This document shows positions 1 to 6,320 of a DNA stretch of 9,756 nucleotides, piece by piece. The DNA is from Spirochaetales bacterium (lineage in GTDB: Bacteria; Spirochaetota; Spirochaetia; Treponematales; UBA12059): positions 1-9,756 of the forward strand of contig JAFGUM010000031.1 in assembly GCA_016938515.1 (NCBI GenBank), written 5' to 3'. A program made the translations under genes and the position numbers. The number at the start of each line of letters is the position of its first letter. Position 1 is the first letter of the stretch. The notes under the pieces are model-generated. The model was given only the letters and a program-made list of their open reading frames with translations, had not been told where the DNA came from and did no database searches.

Positions 1-1
1 A

Positions 2-370
2 AAGCCCCGCTTCAAGCTGCTTGACGGTGATCGCTTTGTTCCCGATCTGTTCAACGACGAGGTCATGGTCGTGGTTGATACACCCAAAGGCCTCGTCGCG
101 CTGCTCGGCTGCTCGCACCCCGGCATGCGTACGATGCTCGACGCCGTCAAGACCAGATTCAATAAACCCATATACGCGGTACTCGGCGGCACCCACCTTG
201 TCGAAGCCACAGAAGAAGGCATGGCCGCTTCAATCGAGTACCTTAAAAACAGCGATATAGGCGCGATAGGCGTTTCCCACTGCACCGGTCCTGATGCGAT
301 GCGCGTTCTCGATGCTTCTGAACGACGGTATTTCCACAACCGTACGGGAAGCTCTCTGGTTATAGCTTGA
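2..370 (+). CDS. MBL-fold metal-dependent hydrolase, C-terminal part (5' end outside window)
   Basis: This reading frame is open from the window edge to a TGA at 368-370, giving 122 visible residues; the start lies upstream. The visible part has the C-terminal signature of the metallo-beta-lactamase superfamily II hydrolases (COG1237 type, annotated as dihydropterin/RFA-P synthase-like). It contains GCSHPG followed by a helix, then KPIYAVLGGTHL, and the terminal GVSHCTG. In this family the His of GCSHPG and the His of SHCTG are metal-site residues; the N-terminal HxHxDH motif would be off-window. Members are cytosolic and bind two metals, but for most bacterial members the true substrate is unknown, so I assign only the family. 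The TRAP operon starts 68 bp downstream on the same strand. A weak hairpin lies between them, so co-transcription is possible but not shown. Family call is confident; specific function is not. Confidence 0.88.
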   Translation, partial: KPRFKLLDGDRFVPDLFNDEVMVVVDTPKGLVALLGCSHPGMRTMLDAVKTRFNKPIYAVLGGTHLVEATEEGMAASIEYLKNSDIGAIGVSHCTGPDAMRVLDASERRYFHNRTGSSLVIA

Positions 371-387
371 TTTATAGTGGTTCCAGG

Positions 388-419
388 GCCGGCGTCATCA
401 GGCGCGGGCTTAAGTTTTT
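388..419 (+). terminator. Weak candidate stem-loop with T-run between the hydrolase gene and dctP
   Basis: GCC-G-GCG (388-394) can pair with CGC-G-GGC (403-409) around an 8-nt loop, with a G-G mismatch in the middle. TTTTT follows at 415-419. The stem is short and interrupted and the T-run is offset by five bases, so this is at best a weak or partial terminator. No convincing -35/-10 pair was found in 371-438; TATAGT at 373-378 lacks a good partner. Confidence 0.2.
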
Positions 420-425
420 CTGCAT

Positions 426-431
426 AAGGAG
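426..431 (+). promoter_or_regulatory. Shine-Dalgarno fixing the dctP start
   Basis: AAGGAG lies 7 nt before ATG 439. It sets the start at 439, although the frame is open with an ATG back at 367. The extra 24 residues would put a non-signal-like stretch ahead of a classic lipoprotein signal peptide. Confidence 0.85.
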
Positions 432-438
432 CAGTAGT

Positions 439-1509
439 ATGAAGAAGAGCACAGTAGTAGCGGGCCTTCTCGCGATGGCATTCATCGCTCTGGCCCTGGC
501 TGGGTGCGCCCCCGCCAAGACCGCCGATGCCGCAGCGCCCGCAGCCGCGGTTGAGAAGATCGTCTGGAAGTCGTCCGGACACGGCCCGGCTTCCGACCCG
601 TCGCAGATCTACCACGACATGGTCTGCAACGCCATCACCGAAGCTTCAGGCGGCCGCCTTGAAGTGAAGCCCTTCGTGGGTGGCTCTATAGTACCGGCGT
701 ACAAGGAAGTTGACGCGATTCACGAGAATGTACTGCAGATGGGCTATAGCTGCCCGATGTACAACCTCGACAAGTGGCCGGCCGCTGGTCTTATCAGCTC
801 CCGCCCCGGCGCCCTTCCTGGCGAAGCGCTCCGCTCGTGGTTCAACTTTGGTGGCGGCGCAGACCTCATGAACAAGATGATGGAAGGCTACAACGTCATG
901 ACCTTCCCCGGTGCCCTGTCCCCCCTCCCCGAAGAAGTGTTCTTCCACTCCAAGAAAGAACTCAAGACCCTCGCGGACATCAAGGGCCTCAAGGCCAGGT
1001 GCATGGGTGACGGTGGAGAGATCCTCGCCCGCATGGGTGCGGCTACTGTTATCATCCCCGGTGGGGAAGTATACGAAGCCATGCAGCGCGGCACGATCGA
1101 CGCCATGGAGTATTCAACCCTCGCTTCCAACTGGAACATGCACTTCAACGAAATCGCAGACTACGTGTACCTGTCACCAACCCGCGCCCCGAGCGATCCG
1201 CAGGTGTTCTTTGTAAACAAGGACGCCTTCAACGCGCTTCCTGCTGATCTTCAGGCCATCGTAAAGAACGTAGTCTCCAACTACACCCAGCTGCAGCACG
1301 AGTACCTCGTCGCCGAATCCATCAAGGCTCTCGAGAGCTTCAAGAAAGCCGGCAACAAGGTTCTCAAGGTACCCAAGGAAATCGATGACGCGCTTATTGC
1401 TGAAGCCGACAAGTTCTATACCGAGAAGTCAGCCAGCGAGAAGCCAATCTTCGCCGAGATCTACAACTCCATGAAAGCCTTTGGCGTCGCCTACAACTCG
1501 ATGAAATAA
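439..1509 (+). CDS. dctP: TRAP transporter substrate-binding lipoprotein (DctP family)
   Basis: This is the extracytoplasmic solute receptor of a TRAP transporter; it captures the ligand and hands it to the DctQM membrane complex. The product is 356 aa. Residues 1-22 form a lipoprotein signal peptide (MKK, hydrophobic core, LALAG) with lipobox Cys23, followed by an Ala/Pro-rich linker to about residue 37. The rest is a DctP fold. KGLKAR at 182-187 carries the conserved Arg187 that in this family salt-bridges a ligand carboxylate. GGEVYEAMQRGTIDAMEYS (208-226) is the hallmark helix and ligand-pocket segment. PQVFFVNKDAFNALPADLQ (254-272) is the usual C-lobe segment. Length is normal. The gene starts a dctPQM operon, with dctQ 22 bp downstream. 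Family knowledge points to an organic acid (dicarboxylate, 2-oxo acid or similar), but the substrate cannot be read from sequence. Lipid anchoring is unlike many soluble proteobacterial DctPs. Confidence 0.95.
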   Translation: MKKSTVVAGLLAMAFIALALAGCAPAKTADAAAPAAAVEKIVWKSSGHGPASDPSQIYHDMVCNAITEASGGRLEVKPFVGGSIVPAYKEVDAIHENVLQMGYSCPMYNLDKWPAAGLISSRPGALPGEALRSWFNFGGGADLMNKMMEGYNVMTFPGALSPLPEEVFFHSKKELKTLADIKGLKARCMGDGGEILARMGAATVIIPGGEVYEAMQRGTIDAMEYSTLASNWNMHFNEIADYVYLSPTRAPSDPQVFFVNKDAFNALPADLQAIVKNVVSNYTQLQHEYLVAESIKALESFKKAGNKVLKVPKEIDDALIAEADKFYTEKSASEKPIFAEIYNSMKAFGVAYNSMK

Positions 1510-1531
1510 CCTGTCTACAGAGGAGCGGAGC

Positions 1532-2056
1532 ATGACCATCATCAGATGGATCTTGAAGTTCATAGACTCGTTGAGCGAGGCCGCGGGCTCCATTGGTAAA
1601 TGGTTCGCTCTGGTCCTCGTGGCGGCGGGTACGTACGAGACAATCTCCAGGCACTTTTTTGGCTCGCCAACCATCTGGGCGTACGATACGCTCAGCATGG
1701 CTGGCGGCATACTGTACTTGCTTGGCGCCTCGTTCGATTACAAGCACAACGCCCATACCCGTGTAGACATAATCTACAGCCACTTAAAACCACGGGTGCG
1801 CGTTCTCATCGACATCATCGCCTCTCTGGTTCTGTTCTTCCCGCTGATGACGGTTCTGCTCTGGTTCTCGTTTACGTGGACCGTCAAGGCGTGGAAGATA
1901 GGCGAGGTGATGTTTACCAGCTTCTGGTATCCACCGGCAGGTCCGTACCGAACGGTGTTTACCATCGGCCTCTTGTTACTGGTACTACAGGGCGTTGCCC
2001 AGTTCATCCGCGATATCCATTTCCTGGTGAGGGGTACTACAATTGATCAACCTTAG
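1532..2056 (+). CDS. dctQ: TRAP transporter small permease subunit (DctQ family)
   Basis: This is the small membrane subunit that pairs with DctM in the inner membrane. The product is 174 aa, normal for the family, with four hydrophobic segments at about 22-39, 52-68, 92-113 and 140-158. Family marks include YETISRHFFGSPTIWAYD (35-52) after the first membrane span and HTRVDI (75-80), the conserved H-x-R-V-D motif of DctQ proteins, between spans 2 and 3. The start ATG follows AGAGGAG at 1519-1525 with 6 nt spacing. The gene lies 22 bp after dctP and its last 14 bp overlap the start of dctM, so translation of the two membrane subunits is probably coupled. Nothing looks truncated. Confidence 0.95.
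   Translation: MTIIRWILKFIDSLSEAAGSIGKWFALVLVAAGTYETISRHFFGSPTIWAYDTLSMAGGILYLLGASFDYKHNAHTRVDIIYSHLKPRVRVLIDIIASLVLFFPLMTVLLWFSFTWTVKAWKIGEVMFTSFWYPPAGPYRTVFTIGLLLLVLQGVAQFIRDIHFLVRGTTIDQP
2026..2034 (+). promoter_or_regulatory. Shine-Dalgarno inside dctQ for the TTG start of dctM
   Basis: GGTGAGGGG sits 8 nt before TTG 2043. The first in-frame ATG downstream is at codon 13, inside the first membrane helix, and has no ribosome site. TTG is therefore the better start. Confidence 0.7.
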
Positions 2057-3389
2057 CCCTGAAATAATCGCCATAGTGATGCTGGGCGGGGTATTCGTGC
2101 TGGTGCTCACCGGCTTCCCCATCGCCTTCGTCATAGGCAGCGTGTCGTTTATCGTAGGCATTCTGGTATTTGGGCCAACGACGACATTCCACATCCTGTT
2201 CTCCAGGTTCTACGACCTGTCGCTCAATTATCCGTACCTGGCGGTGCCGTTGTTCACGTTCATGGGCGTGATACTGCAGCATTCGGGTATTACGAACGAG
2301 CTGTACGAGAGCCTGTATGACGCGCTCGGTCGTCTTCGTGGCGGCCTGGCCATAGTCACCATCATCTTTGGCACCATACTGGCAGCCTGCCTCGGCGTCA
2401 TCGCCGCGTCGGTAACCATCCTTACGCTCATGGCCCTGAGCCCGATGCTCAAGCGCGGCTATGACAAGGGTATAGCTGCTGGGTCCATAGTCGCGGCGGG
2501 CACTCTGGGCATACTTATACCGCCGAGCATCATGCTCATCGTGTACGCACCACAAGCTGGTCTGTCCATCGGGCAGATGTTCATGGGCGCTATTGGCCCC
2601 GGCCTGCTTCTGTCCTTTCTCTACATCGGGTACGTGGCGATACGCTGCGCCATAAACCCCAAGCTCGGGCCGCCGATTCCAAAAGAGCAGATGACACCCA
2701 TTACACTGGCCAAGATAGGTCGACTCCTCAAGTCGATGCTGCCGCCAGTGCTGCTTATTGCGGCCGTACTGGGTACCATCTTTGCCGGCATAGCGCCACC
2801 GACGGAAGCGGCAGCTGTTGGTTCGTTTGTATCCATACTCCTTGCCGTTGCGTACAAGAAGTTCAGCTTCAAAATGCTCAAGGAAGCCGCGATGGAAACG
2901 CTCAAGGTAAGCGCCTTTGTCGTAATGATAGCGGCAATGTCCTACGCCTTCGTGGGCATTTTCATGAACGCCGGAGCTGGCGACGTCGTGGCCGAAATGA
3001 TACTGGCGGTGCCAGGCGGCAAGTGGGCTTCGTTCGCGGTGGTCATGCTCATCGTGTTTGCCCTCGGCATGTTCATAGAATGGATAGGCATCGTGTTTAT
3101 CGTGGTGCCGATATTCTCCATCATCTTTGCCAAGCTCGGCTTTGACCCGTTGTGGGCTGGCATGATGGTGGTCGTGAACCTGCAGATGGCGTTTATGACG
3201 CCGCCTATGGCCATGTCCATCTTTGTTCTCAAGGGTACGGCGCCAAAGGAACTGGGCCTTACCATGGGAGACATCATCCGTGGCGTCTTGCCGTTTGTAG
3301 GCATAGTAGGCGTGGTGCTGGTGCTGATGGTGATTTTCCCCGAAATCATCACCTGGCTACCCGGCCTCATGTTCAAGAGCGTCAGGTAG
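2043..3389 (+). CDS. dctM: TRAP transporter large permease subunit (DctM family)
   Basis: This is the transport-catalysing subunit of the TRAP system. It moves the ligand delivered by DctP across the inner membrane, in characterised relatives with Na+ co-transport. The product is 448 aa, a normal length, and almost wholly hydrophobic with about a dozen membrane segments. Recognisable DctM stretches are LGVIAASVTILTLMALSPM (117-135), AAGTLGILIPPSIMLIVYAP (151-170), GIAPPTEAAAVG (249-260) and NLQMAFMTPPMA (379-390). The paired Gly-Pro-Pro hairpins (ILIPPS and MTPPMA) are typical of the internal repeat of this transporter class. The TTG start overlaps dctQ by 14 bp. The gene is followed within 26 bp by an intrinsic terminator, so it closes the operon. 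Confidence 0.96.
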   Translation: MINLSPEIIAIVMLGGVFVLVLTGFPIAFVIGSVSFIVGILVFGPTTTFHILFSRFYDLSLNYPYLAVPLFTFMGVILQHSGITNELYESLYDALGRLRGGLAIVTIIFGTILAACLGVIAASVTILTLMALSPMLKRGYDKGIAAGSIVAAGTLGILIPPSIMLIVYAPQAGLSIGQMFMGAIGPGLLLSFLYIGYVAIRCAINPKLGPPIPKEQMTPITLAKIGRLLKSMLPPVLLIAAVLGTIFAGIAPPTEAAAVGSFVSILLAVAYKKFSFKMLKEAAMETLKVSAFVVMIAAMSYAFVGIFMNAGAGDVVAEMILAVPGGKWASFAVVMLIVFALGMFIEWIGIVFIVVPIFSIIFAKLGFDPLWAGMMVVVNLQMAFMTPPMAMSIFVLKGTAPKELGLTMGDIIRGVLPFVGIVGVVLVLMVIFPEIITWLPGLMFKSVR

Positions 3390-3414
3390 GAACCAAAACC
3401 GGTTGTATACCAAG

Positions 3415-3446
3415 GCGGGCTTTGCGAAAGCAGAGTCCGCTTTTTT
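3415..3446 (+). terminator. Intrinsic terminator of the dctPQM operon
   Basis: An 11-bp stem (3415-3425 with 3430-3440, two G-U pairs) closes on a GAAA tetraloop and is followed by TTTTTT at 3441-3446. It lies 25 bp after the dctM stop. On the opposite strand the stem is followed by CTTGG instead of a T-run, so it should act mainly on the rightward TRAP transcript. The last two T's belong to the TAA stop of the convergent gene. Confidence 0.92.
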
Positions 3447-5229
3447 ACAGCTCATCCAGTTCCACGACTTCTTCCGCGTCTTCTGTCACTGAATCTAGAG
3501 GTTCGTACGTCCCCATAGCCGAAGGAGCCGCGAGGTTCTCTACCGCGAGCGTGCGCAGTATTTCTGCCACTCCCTCTTCTTCTTTTTTGCTGCCTGCATC
3601 AATCGAGCAACCAACACGATATCCGTCAACGTCGGCTTCTACTCGTCTGACGGTCGCGTGTATGCGAATCTTGCGTTCTCCTTCCGCGCTAATCGGCAAG
3701 GCGATATCCAGCTCCAACGTACTGGATACCTCCACGCTGCGATGCGTTAAGAGCTGTAGCCCGGACCGGGACAGATCTCCCAGGTAGCCGAGCGGTGATC
3801 CATCCTGGCTGTACACATCAAGGTTGTACAGCAGTTCTTCTCGCTTTTCCTTGCGGCTATGAGAGCGCGCTATCGCCTCTGGATTGACCAGATATTTTCT
3901 GAGCACCCGGTTGCGCTCCGCCCCGCCAGCTTTAAGGTAGCTGGCTAGCTGTGCCAGTACGCGGGCGGCACGCTTTGAATCCATTGCCGTTTTTTCTGCG
4001 TCCGTAGACGCGGCAACGATTTCATCGTACTCACTGGCGCGCCTGGCGTAATCATCAAGGAATTTAGACAATGTTATAGCGGCAGCCCTTGAAGATGCCG
4101 CGCTGGCTGCCGTTCCTTCTATCTGGTCAGAAAAAACGGTGTCAAAACTGGAAAGCCGCTGTTCTATATCACGCACGAGTTGGCCTATGCCGTCAAATGC
4201 CGCGCGTGTTCTATCAAGCGACCCGCCAAGCTTTGCCGCGGAGCCCGATACCCGTTCTACGAGAGAGGCAGAGTCGTCAATACCAACCTTTACCGATCGC
4301 AACACAGCCTCGATGTCCTCAAGAGAACGCTTGCTGGAAGCAGACAGCGTTCGTACTTCCTGAGCAATTACCGCAAAACCTGCGCCACGAGTGCCCGCCC
4401 TGGCGGCTTCTATTGATGCGTTTGTAGCCAGGATATGCGTTCTTTCCACGATGTCGCTGATGACAGCAAGGCTCGTCTCTATGCGCGCCGCCTCTTCGGA
4501 TTCCTTCTTTGCCGTGTCGTTGAGCTTTCGAAGATCGGCTTCAAGCTCGTCCGCGGCTTTGCCTGTTTGCGATACTTCCTGTTCACCCTTGTCGGCTTCC
4601 CGAGCCGCCTCTACGCTTGTACGCAGTATTAGCGACAAGTTATCTCTCGTAACGCGGGCACGCTGTTCCAGCGTATCGGCGAGCTCGGCATTCTTGTCTG
4701 CCGCCACCTTTTGTGAGCCCAGTTCTGCGTTGGTTTCTGCAAGAATCTCGAAAAACCCCGCCGTCTTCTGCCGTAACGACACGAGAGTATCAGACTGCCG
4801 TGCCGCCTCCTCAGACAGATTGTGCGCGGAGAAGTGTATGTCTGAAGAAAACATATCAAATTTTTTGGCCGAACGCTGCAACGACGCTATGTCGTCGTGG
4901 ATACACCCATAGGCTCTATCGAGCCTGGCCAGCACGTCATTGCCATCCTGTGCTTCGTCGTAATGAAACAGAGCAGCCAGATCTATGTATGCCAGCGTAT
5001 CCGATGACAGCTCCCCCAGCCGTGATTCCAGTTCTCGCCGTTCAGCTCTGCTACTTGTAAACGACAAACCGGCCAACAGCGTTGCCGCGGATGCACATAT
5101 CGCTATAGCCAGTACCGGCGCAGGCCCGTCAACCATGTTAACCAGCATGGCAATGGAGAAGCTCACCGCGAGCGCGGAAAGGATCATGGCACTGGCCGTA
5201 CTGGCAACGTTGTTTGCATGGTGTTTCAT
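3445..5229 (-). CDS. Membrane-anchored methyl-accepting chemotaxis-type protein with C-terminal PilZ domain
   Basis: This is a signalling protein of 594 aa from ATG 5229. Two closely spaced hydrophobic helices (about 12-33 and 36-56) leave almost no periplasmic loop, so no extracellular sensor domain is present. A long coiled coil follows (about 60-440). Its hairpin tip is ERTHILATNASIEAARAG (262-279), then GAGFAVIAQEVRTLS (282-296), the MCP signalling core. No HAMP is obvious. The C-terminus is a PilZ domain (about 455-545) with both c-di-GMP motifs: RKEKR (RxxxR, Arg459/Arg463) and DLSRSG (DxSxxG, 485-490). An acidic tail ends the protein. Expected role: c-di-GMP-responsive input to a chemotaxis-like array or scaffold. 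The tip differs from E. coli Tsr at several conserved sites. No start has a clear Shine-Dalgarno; an upstream TTG at 5271 would add 14 unremarkable residues. Monocistronic, convergent with dctM and divergent from lplA. Confidence 0.9.
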   Translation of the reverse strand: MKHHANNVASTASAMILSALAVSFSIAMLVNMVDGPAPVLAIAICASAATLLAGLSFTSSRAERRELESRLGELSSDTLAYIDLAALFHYDEAQDGNDVLARLDRAYGCIHDDIASLQRSAKKFDMFSSDIHFSAHNLSEEAARQSDTLVSLRQKTAGFFEILAETNAELGSQKVAADKNAELADTLEQRARVTRDNLSLILRTSVEAAREADKGEQEVSQTGKAADELEADLRKLNDTAKKESEEAARIETSLAVISDIVERTHILATNASIEAARAGTRGAGFAVIAQEVRTLSASSKRSLEDIEAVLRSVKVGIDDSASLVERVSGSAAKLGGSLDRTRAAFDGIGQLVRDIEQRLSSFDTVFSDQIEGTAASAASSRAAAITLSKFLDDYARRASEYDEIVAASTDAEKTAMDSKRAARVLAQLASYLKAGGAERNRVLRKYLVNPEAIARSHSRKEKREELLYNLDVYSQDGSPLGYLGDLSRSGLQLLTHRSVEVSSTLELDIALPISAEGERKIRIHATVRRVEADVDGYRVGCSIDAGSKKEEEGVAEILRTLAVENLAAPSAMGTYEPLDSVTEDAEEVVELDEL

Positions 5230-5292
5230 ACAGACCAAGTGTAAGGCGTCGAACCTCAAGGCGCAATTCAATAATCGAAAATGACGGTGCGT

Positions 5293-5303
5293 TTGCCTGG
5301 CAA
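5293..5303. repeat. Perfect short palindrome TTGCC-T-GGCAA, candidate operator
   Basis: Two 5-bp arms surround one central base, in the gap between the divergent chemoreceptor and lplA genes. The left arm and centre coincide with the proposed -35 of lplA (TTGCCT, 5293-5298). A dimeric repressor bound here could block lplA transcription. It occurs once in this gap and is short, so regulatory function is inferred. Confidence 0.4.
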
Positions 5304-5321
5304 TCAGAAACCCTGTAAATT
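5293..5321 (+). promoter_or_regulatory. Candidate sigma-70-type promoter for lplA-lpdA
   Basis: TTGCCT (5293-5298) and TAAATT (5316-5321) are separated by exactly 17 bp. The expected transcription start, about 7 nt after the -10, falls at or next to A5328 of the lplA ATG. This implies a leaderless or nearly leaderless mRNA, which agrees with the lack of any Shine-Dalgarno in front of lplA. Confidence 0.45.
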
Positions 5322-5324
5322 ATA
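5319..5324 (-). promoter_or_regulatory. Candidate -10 box (TATAAT) for the chemoreceptor gene
   Basis: The minus strand reads a perfect TATAAT here, about 90 bp upstream of ATG 5229, and overlapping the lplA -10 on the other strand. A matching -35 is poor (ACGTAC at the ideal distance), so activator help or a different start site is possible. Confidence 0.3.
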
Positions 5325-5327
5325 CGT

Positions 5328-6299
5328 ATGCGCTATGCCTCGTACGTCATGGATGGCTTTGATCCGGCAGAACATCTGGCAACTGAATCTATTCTACTAC
5401 TCGAGTCAACGGATGAGGCGATAGTAATATTCTATAGAAACTCTCCTTCTATAATAGTGGGCAGAAACCAGAATCCGTGGGCGGAGATAGCTCCCGGCAC
5501 CATTGAACCCGTGTACAGAAGAGTATCAGGTGGCGGAACGGTATACCACGACGAAGGCAATCTAAACTGGGCTTTTATCGTGCCACGACAGGCCCACGAC
5601 CAGTTTCAGGAACTTGCGATGATAGCTCGTGGAGTTTCTGACTTAGGCGTCAACGTCAGAGCCGACAACCGAGGGGGCTTGTACTGCGAGTACGAAAACG
5701 GAAGCGGACGCGGTCTTGTCAAGGTATCCGGCACGGCCAGGCGCGTTGGCAGTACCATGGTGCTTCACCACGGTACGCTCCTCGTGAACGCCGATCTTGA
5801 CCGCATGCGTTCCTGCCTCGGCGGCTTGCCTACCAGTGCAGACGCGGGGGTTCCGTCGGTTCCTGCTACACCGGCAAACCTGGCAGATCTGGTACCGGGC
5901 GTTTGCGTAGCCGATTTCGTAGCAGCGCTGTCTACGGCAATCTCAGGCGGTCCGCCCAGAGCCTTGCCGCCAGAGTTTGTCGACGCTGAGCTGGTACGAC
6001 AGGAGACTCGCCGACTGTCGTCTACGCAGTGGCGATACGGCACTACACCACCCTTCCGGCTACGTCTTGCATCAAAAGACCTCGCCGCGATATTCTCCGT
6101 CAGCGCGGGTATAGTCGAAGATATATCGTTCGAGCCAGCAAATATAAGCGCGAAACCCCCGCAGTCGACTGCGGCACGGCTACGCCGTCTTGTGGGCAAA
6201 CCTTTTCCCGTCGATGCCGGCAAGGGTATCGAGTATCTGCTTATGACACTAGATGACACGCGTACTGATAGTACTGTACGAGCACCGCTGATGCGGTAG
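5328..6299 (+). CDS. lplA: Lipoate-protein ligase A
   Basis: This cytosolic enzyme activates free lipoate with ATP to lipoyl-AMP and transfers it to the lysine of lipoyl domains (E2 of 2-oxoacid dehydrogenases, GcvH). The product is 323 aa, close to E. coli LplA. Visible motifs: SPSIIVGRNQNPW (39-51), RRVSGGGTVYHDEGNLNWAFI (lipoate/adenylate loop, starting at Arg64), KVSGTARR with the likely catalytic Lys132, and HHGTLL (147-152). WRYGTTPPF (235-243) is the conserved start of the C-terminal accessory domain, so this looks like a full two-domain LplA able to form the adenylate itself. The start is supported by the N-terminal match MDGFDPAEHLATESILL to the family (FDPAxNLAxE). No Shine-Dalgarno precedes it. 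The first ~130 bp are noticeably AT-richer, with ATA and AGA codons. lpdA follows 21 bp downstream. Confidence 0.93.
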   Translation: MRYASYVMDGFDPAEHLATESILLLESTDEAIVIFYRNSPSIIVGRNQNPWAEIAPGTIEPVYRRVSGGGTVYHDEGNLNWAFIVPRQAHDQFQELAMIARGVSDLGVNVRADNRGGLYCEYENGSGRGLVKVSGTARRVGSTMVLHHGTLLVNADLDRMRSCLGGLPTSADAGVPSVPATPANLADLVPGVCVADFVAALSTAISGGPPRALPPEFVDAELVRQETRRLSSTQWRYGTTPPFRLRLASKDLAAIFSVSAGIVEDISFEPANISAKPPQSTAARLRRLVGKPFPVDAGKGIEYLLMTLDDTRTDSTVRAPLMR

Positions 6300-6307
6300 A
6301 GCGCAAC

Positions 6308-6313
6308 AAGGAG
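6308..6313 (+). promoter_or_regulatory. Shine-Dalgarno of lpdA
   Basis: AAGGAG lies 7 nt before ATG 6321, in the 21-bp gap after lplA. Its strength contrasts with the absence of any such site at lplA, the first gene of the pair. Confidence 0.85.
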
Positions 6314-6320
6314 CGAATGC

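Noticed and set aside
367..438. N-terminal extension of dctP from ATG 367
   Set aside because: It would bury the lipoprotein signal peptide 24 residues in, while AAGGAG is correctly placed for ATG 439.
2037..2555. 172-codon minus-strand frame over the 5' half of dctM
   Set aside because: The translation is full of His, Arg, Tyr and Gln in a repetitive pattern produced by reading hydrophobic codons backwards. DctM is unmistakable on the plus strand.
4391..4912. 173-codon plus-strand frame inside the chemoreceptor gene
   Set aside because: It is antisense to the coiled-coil core, Ser/Ala-rich, and has no motif or ribosome site.
5230..5271. Extension of the chemoreceptor to TTG 5271
   Set aside because: TTG has no Shine-Dalgarno and the added 14 residues show no conserved feature. 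ATG 5229 directly precedes the first membrane helix. Neither start is proven.
5450..5455. Plus-strand TATAAT inside lplA as an internal promoter
   Set aside because: No acceptable -35 at 16-18 bp; it sits in a locally AT-rich coding stretch.
6284..6297. ACCGC-TGAT-GCGGT hairpin over the lplA stop codon as a terminator
   Set aside because: Only 5 bp, no T-run, and the lpdA ribosome site follows within about 11 bp; lplA and lpdA look co-transcribed.
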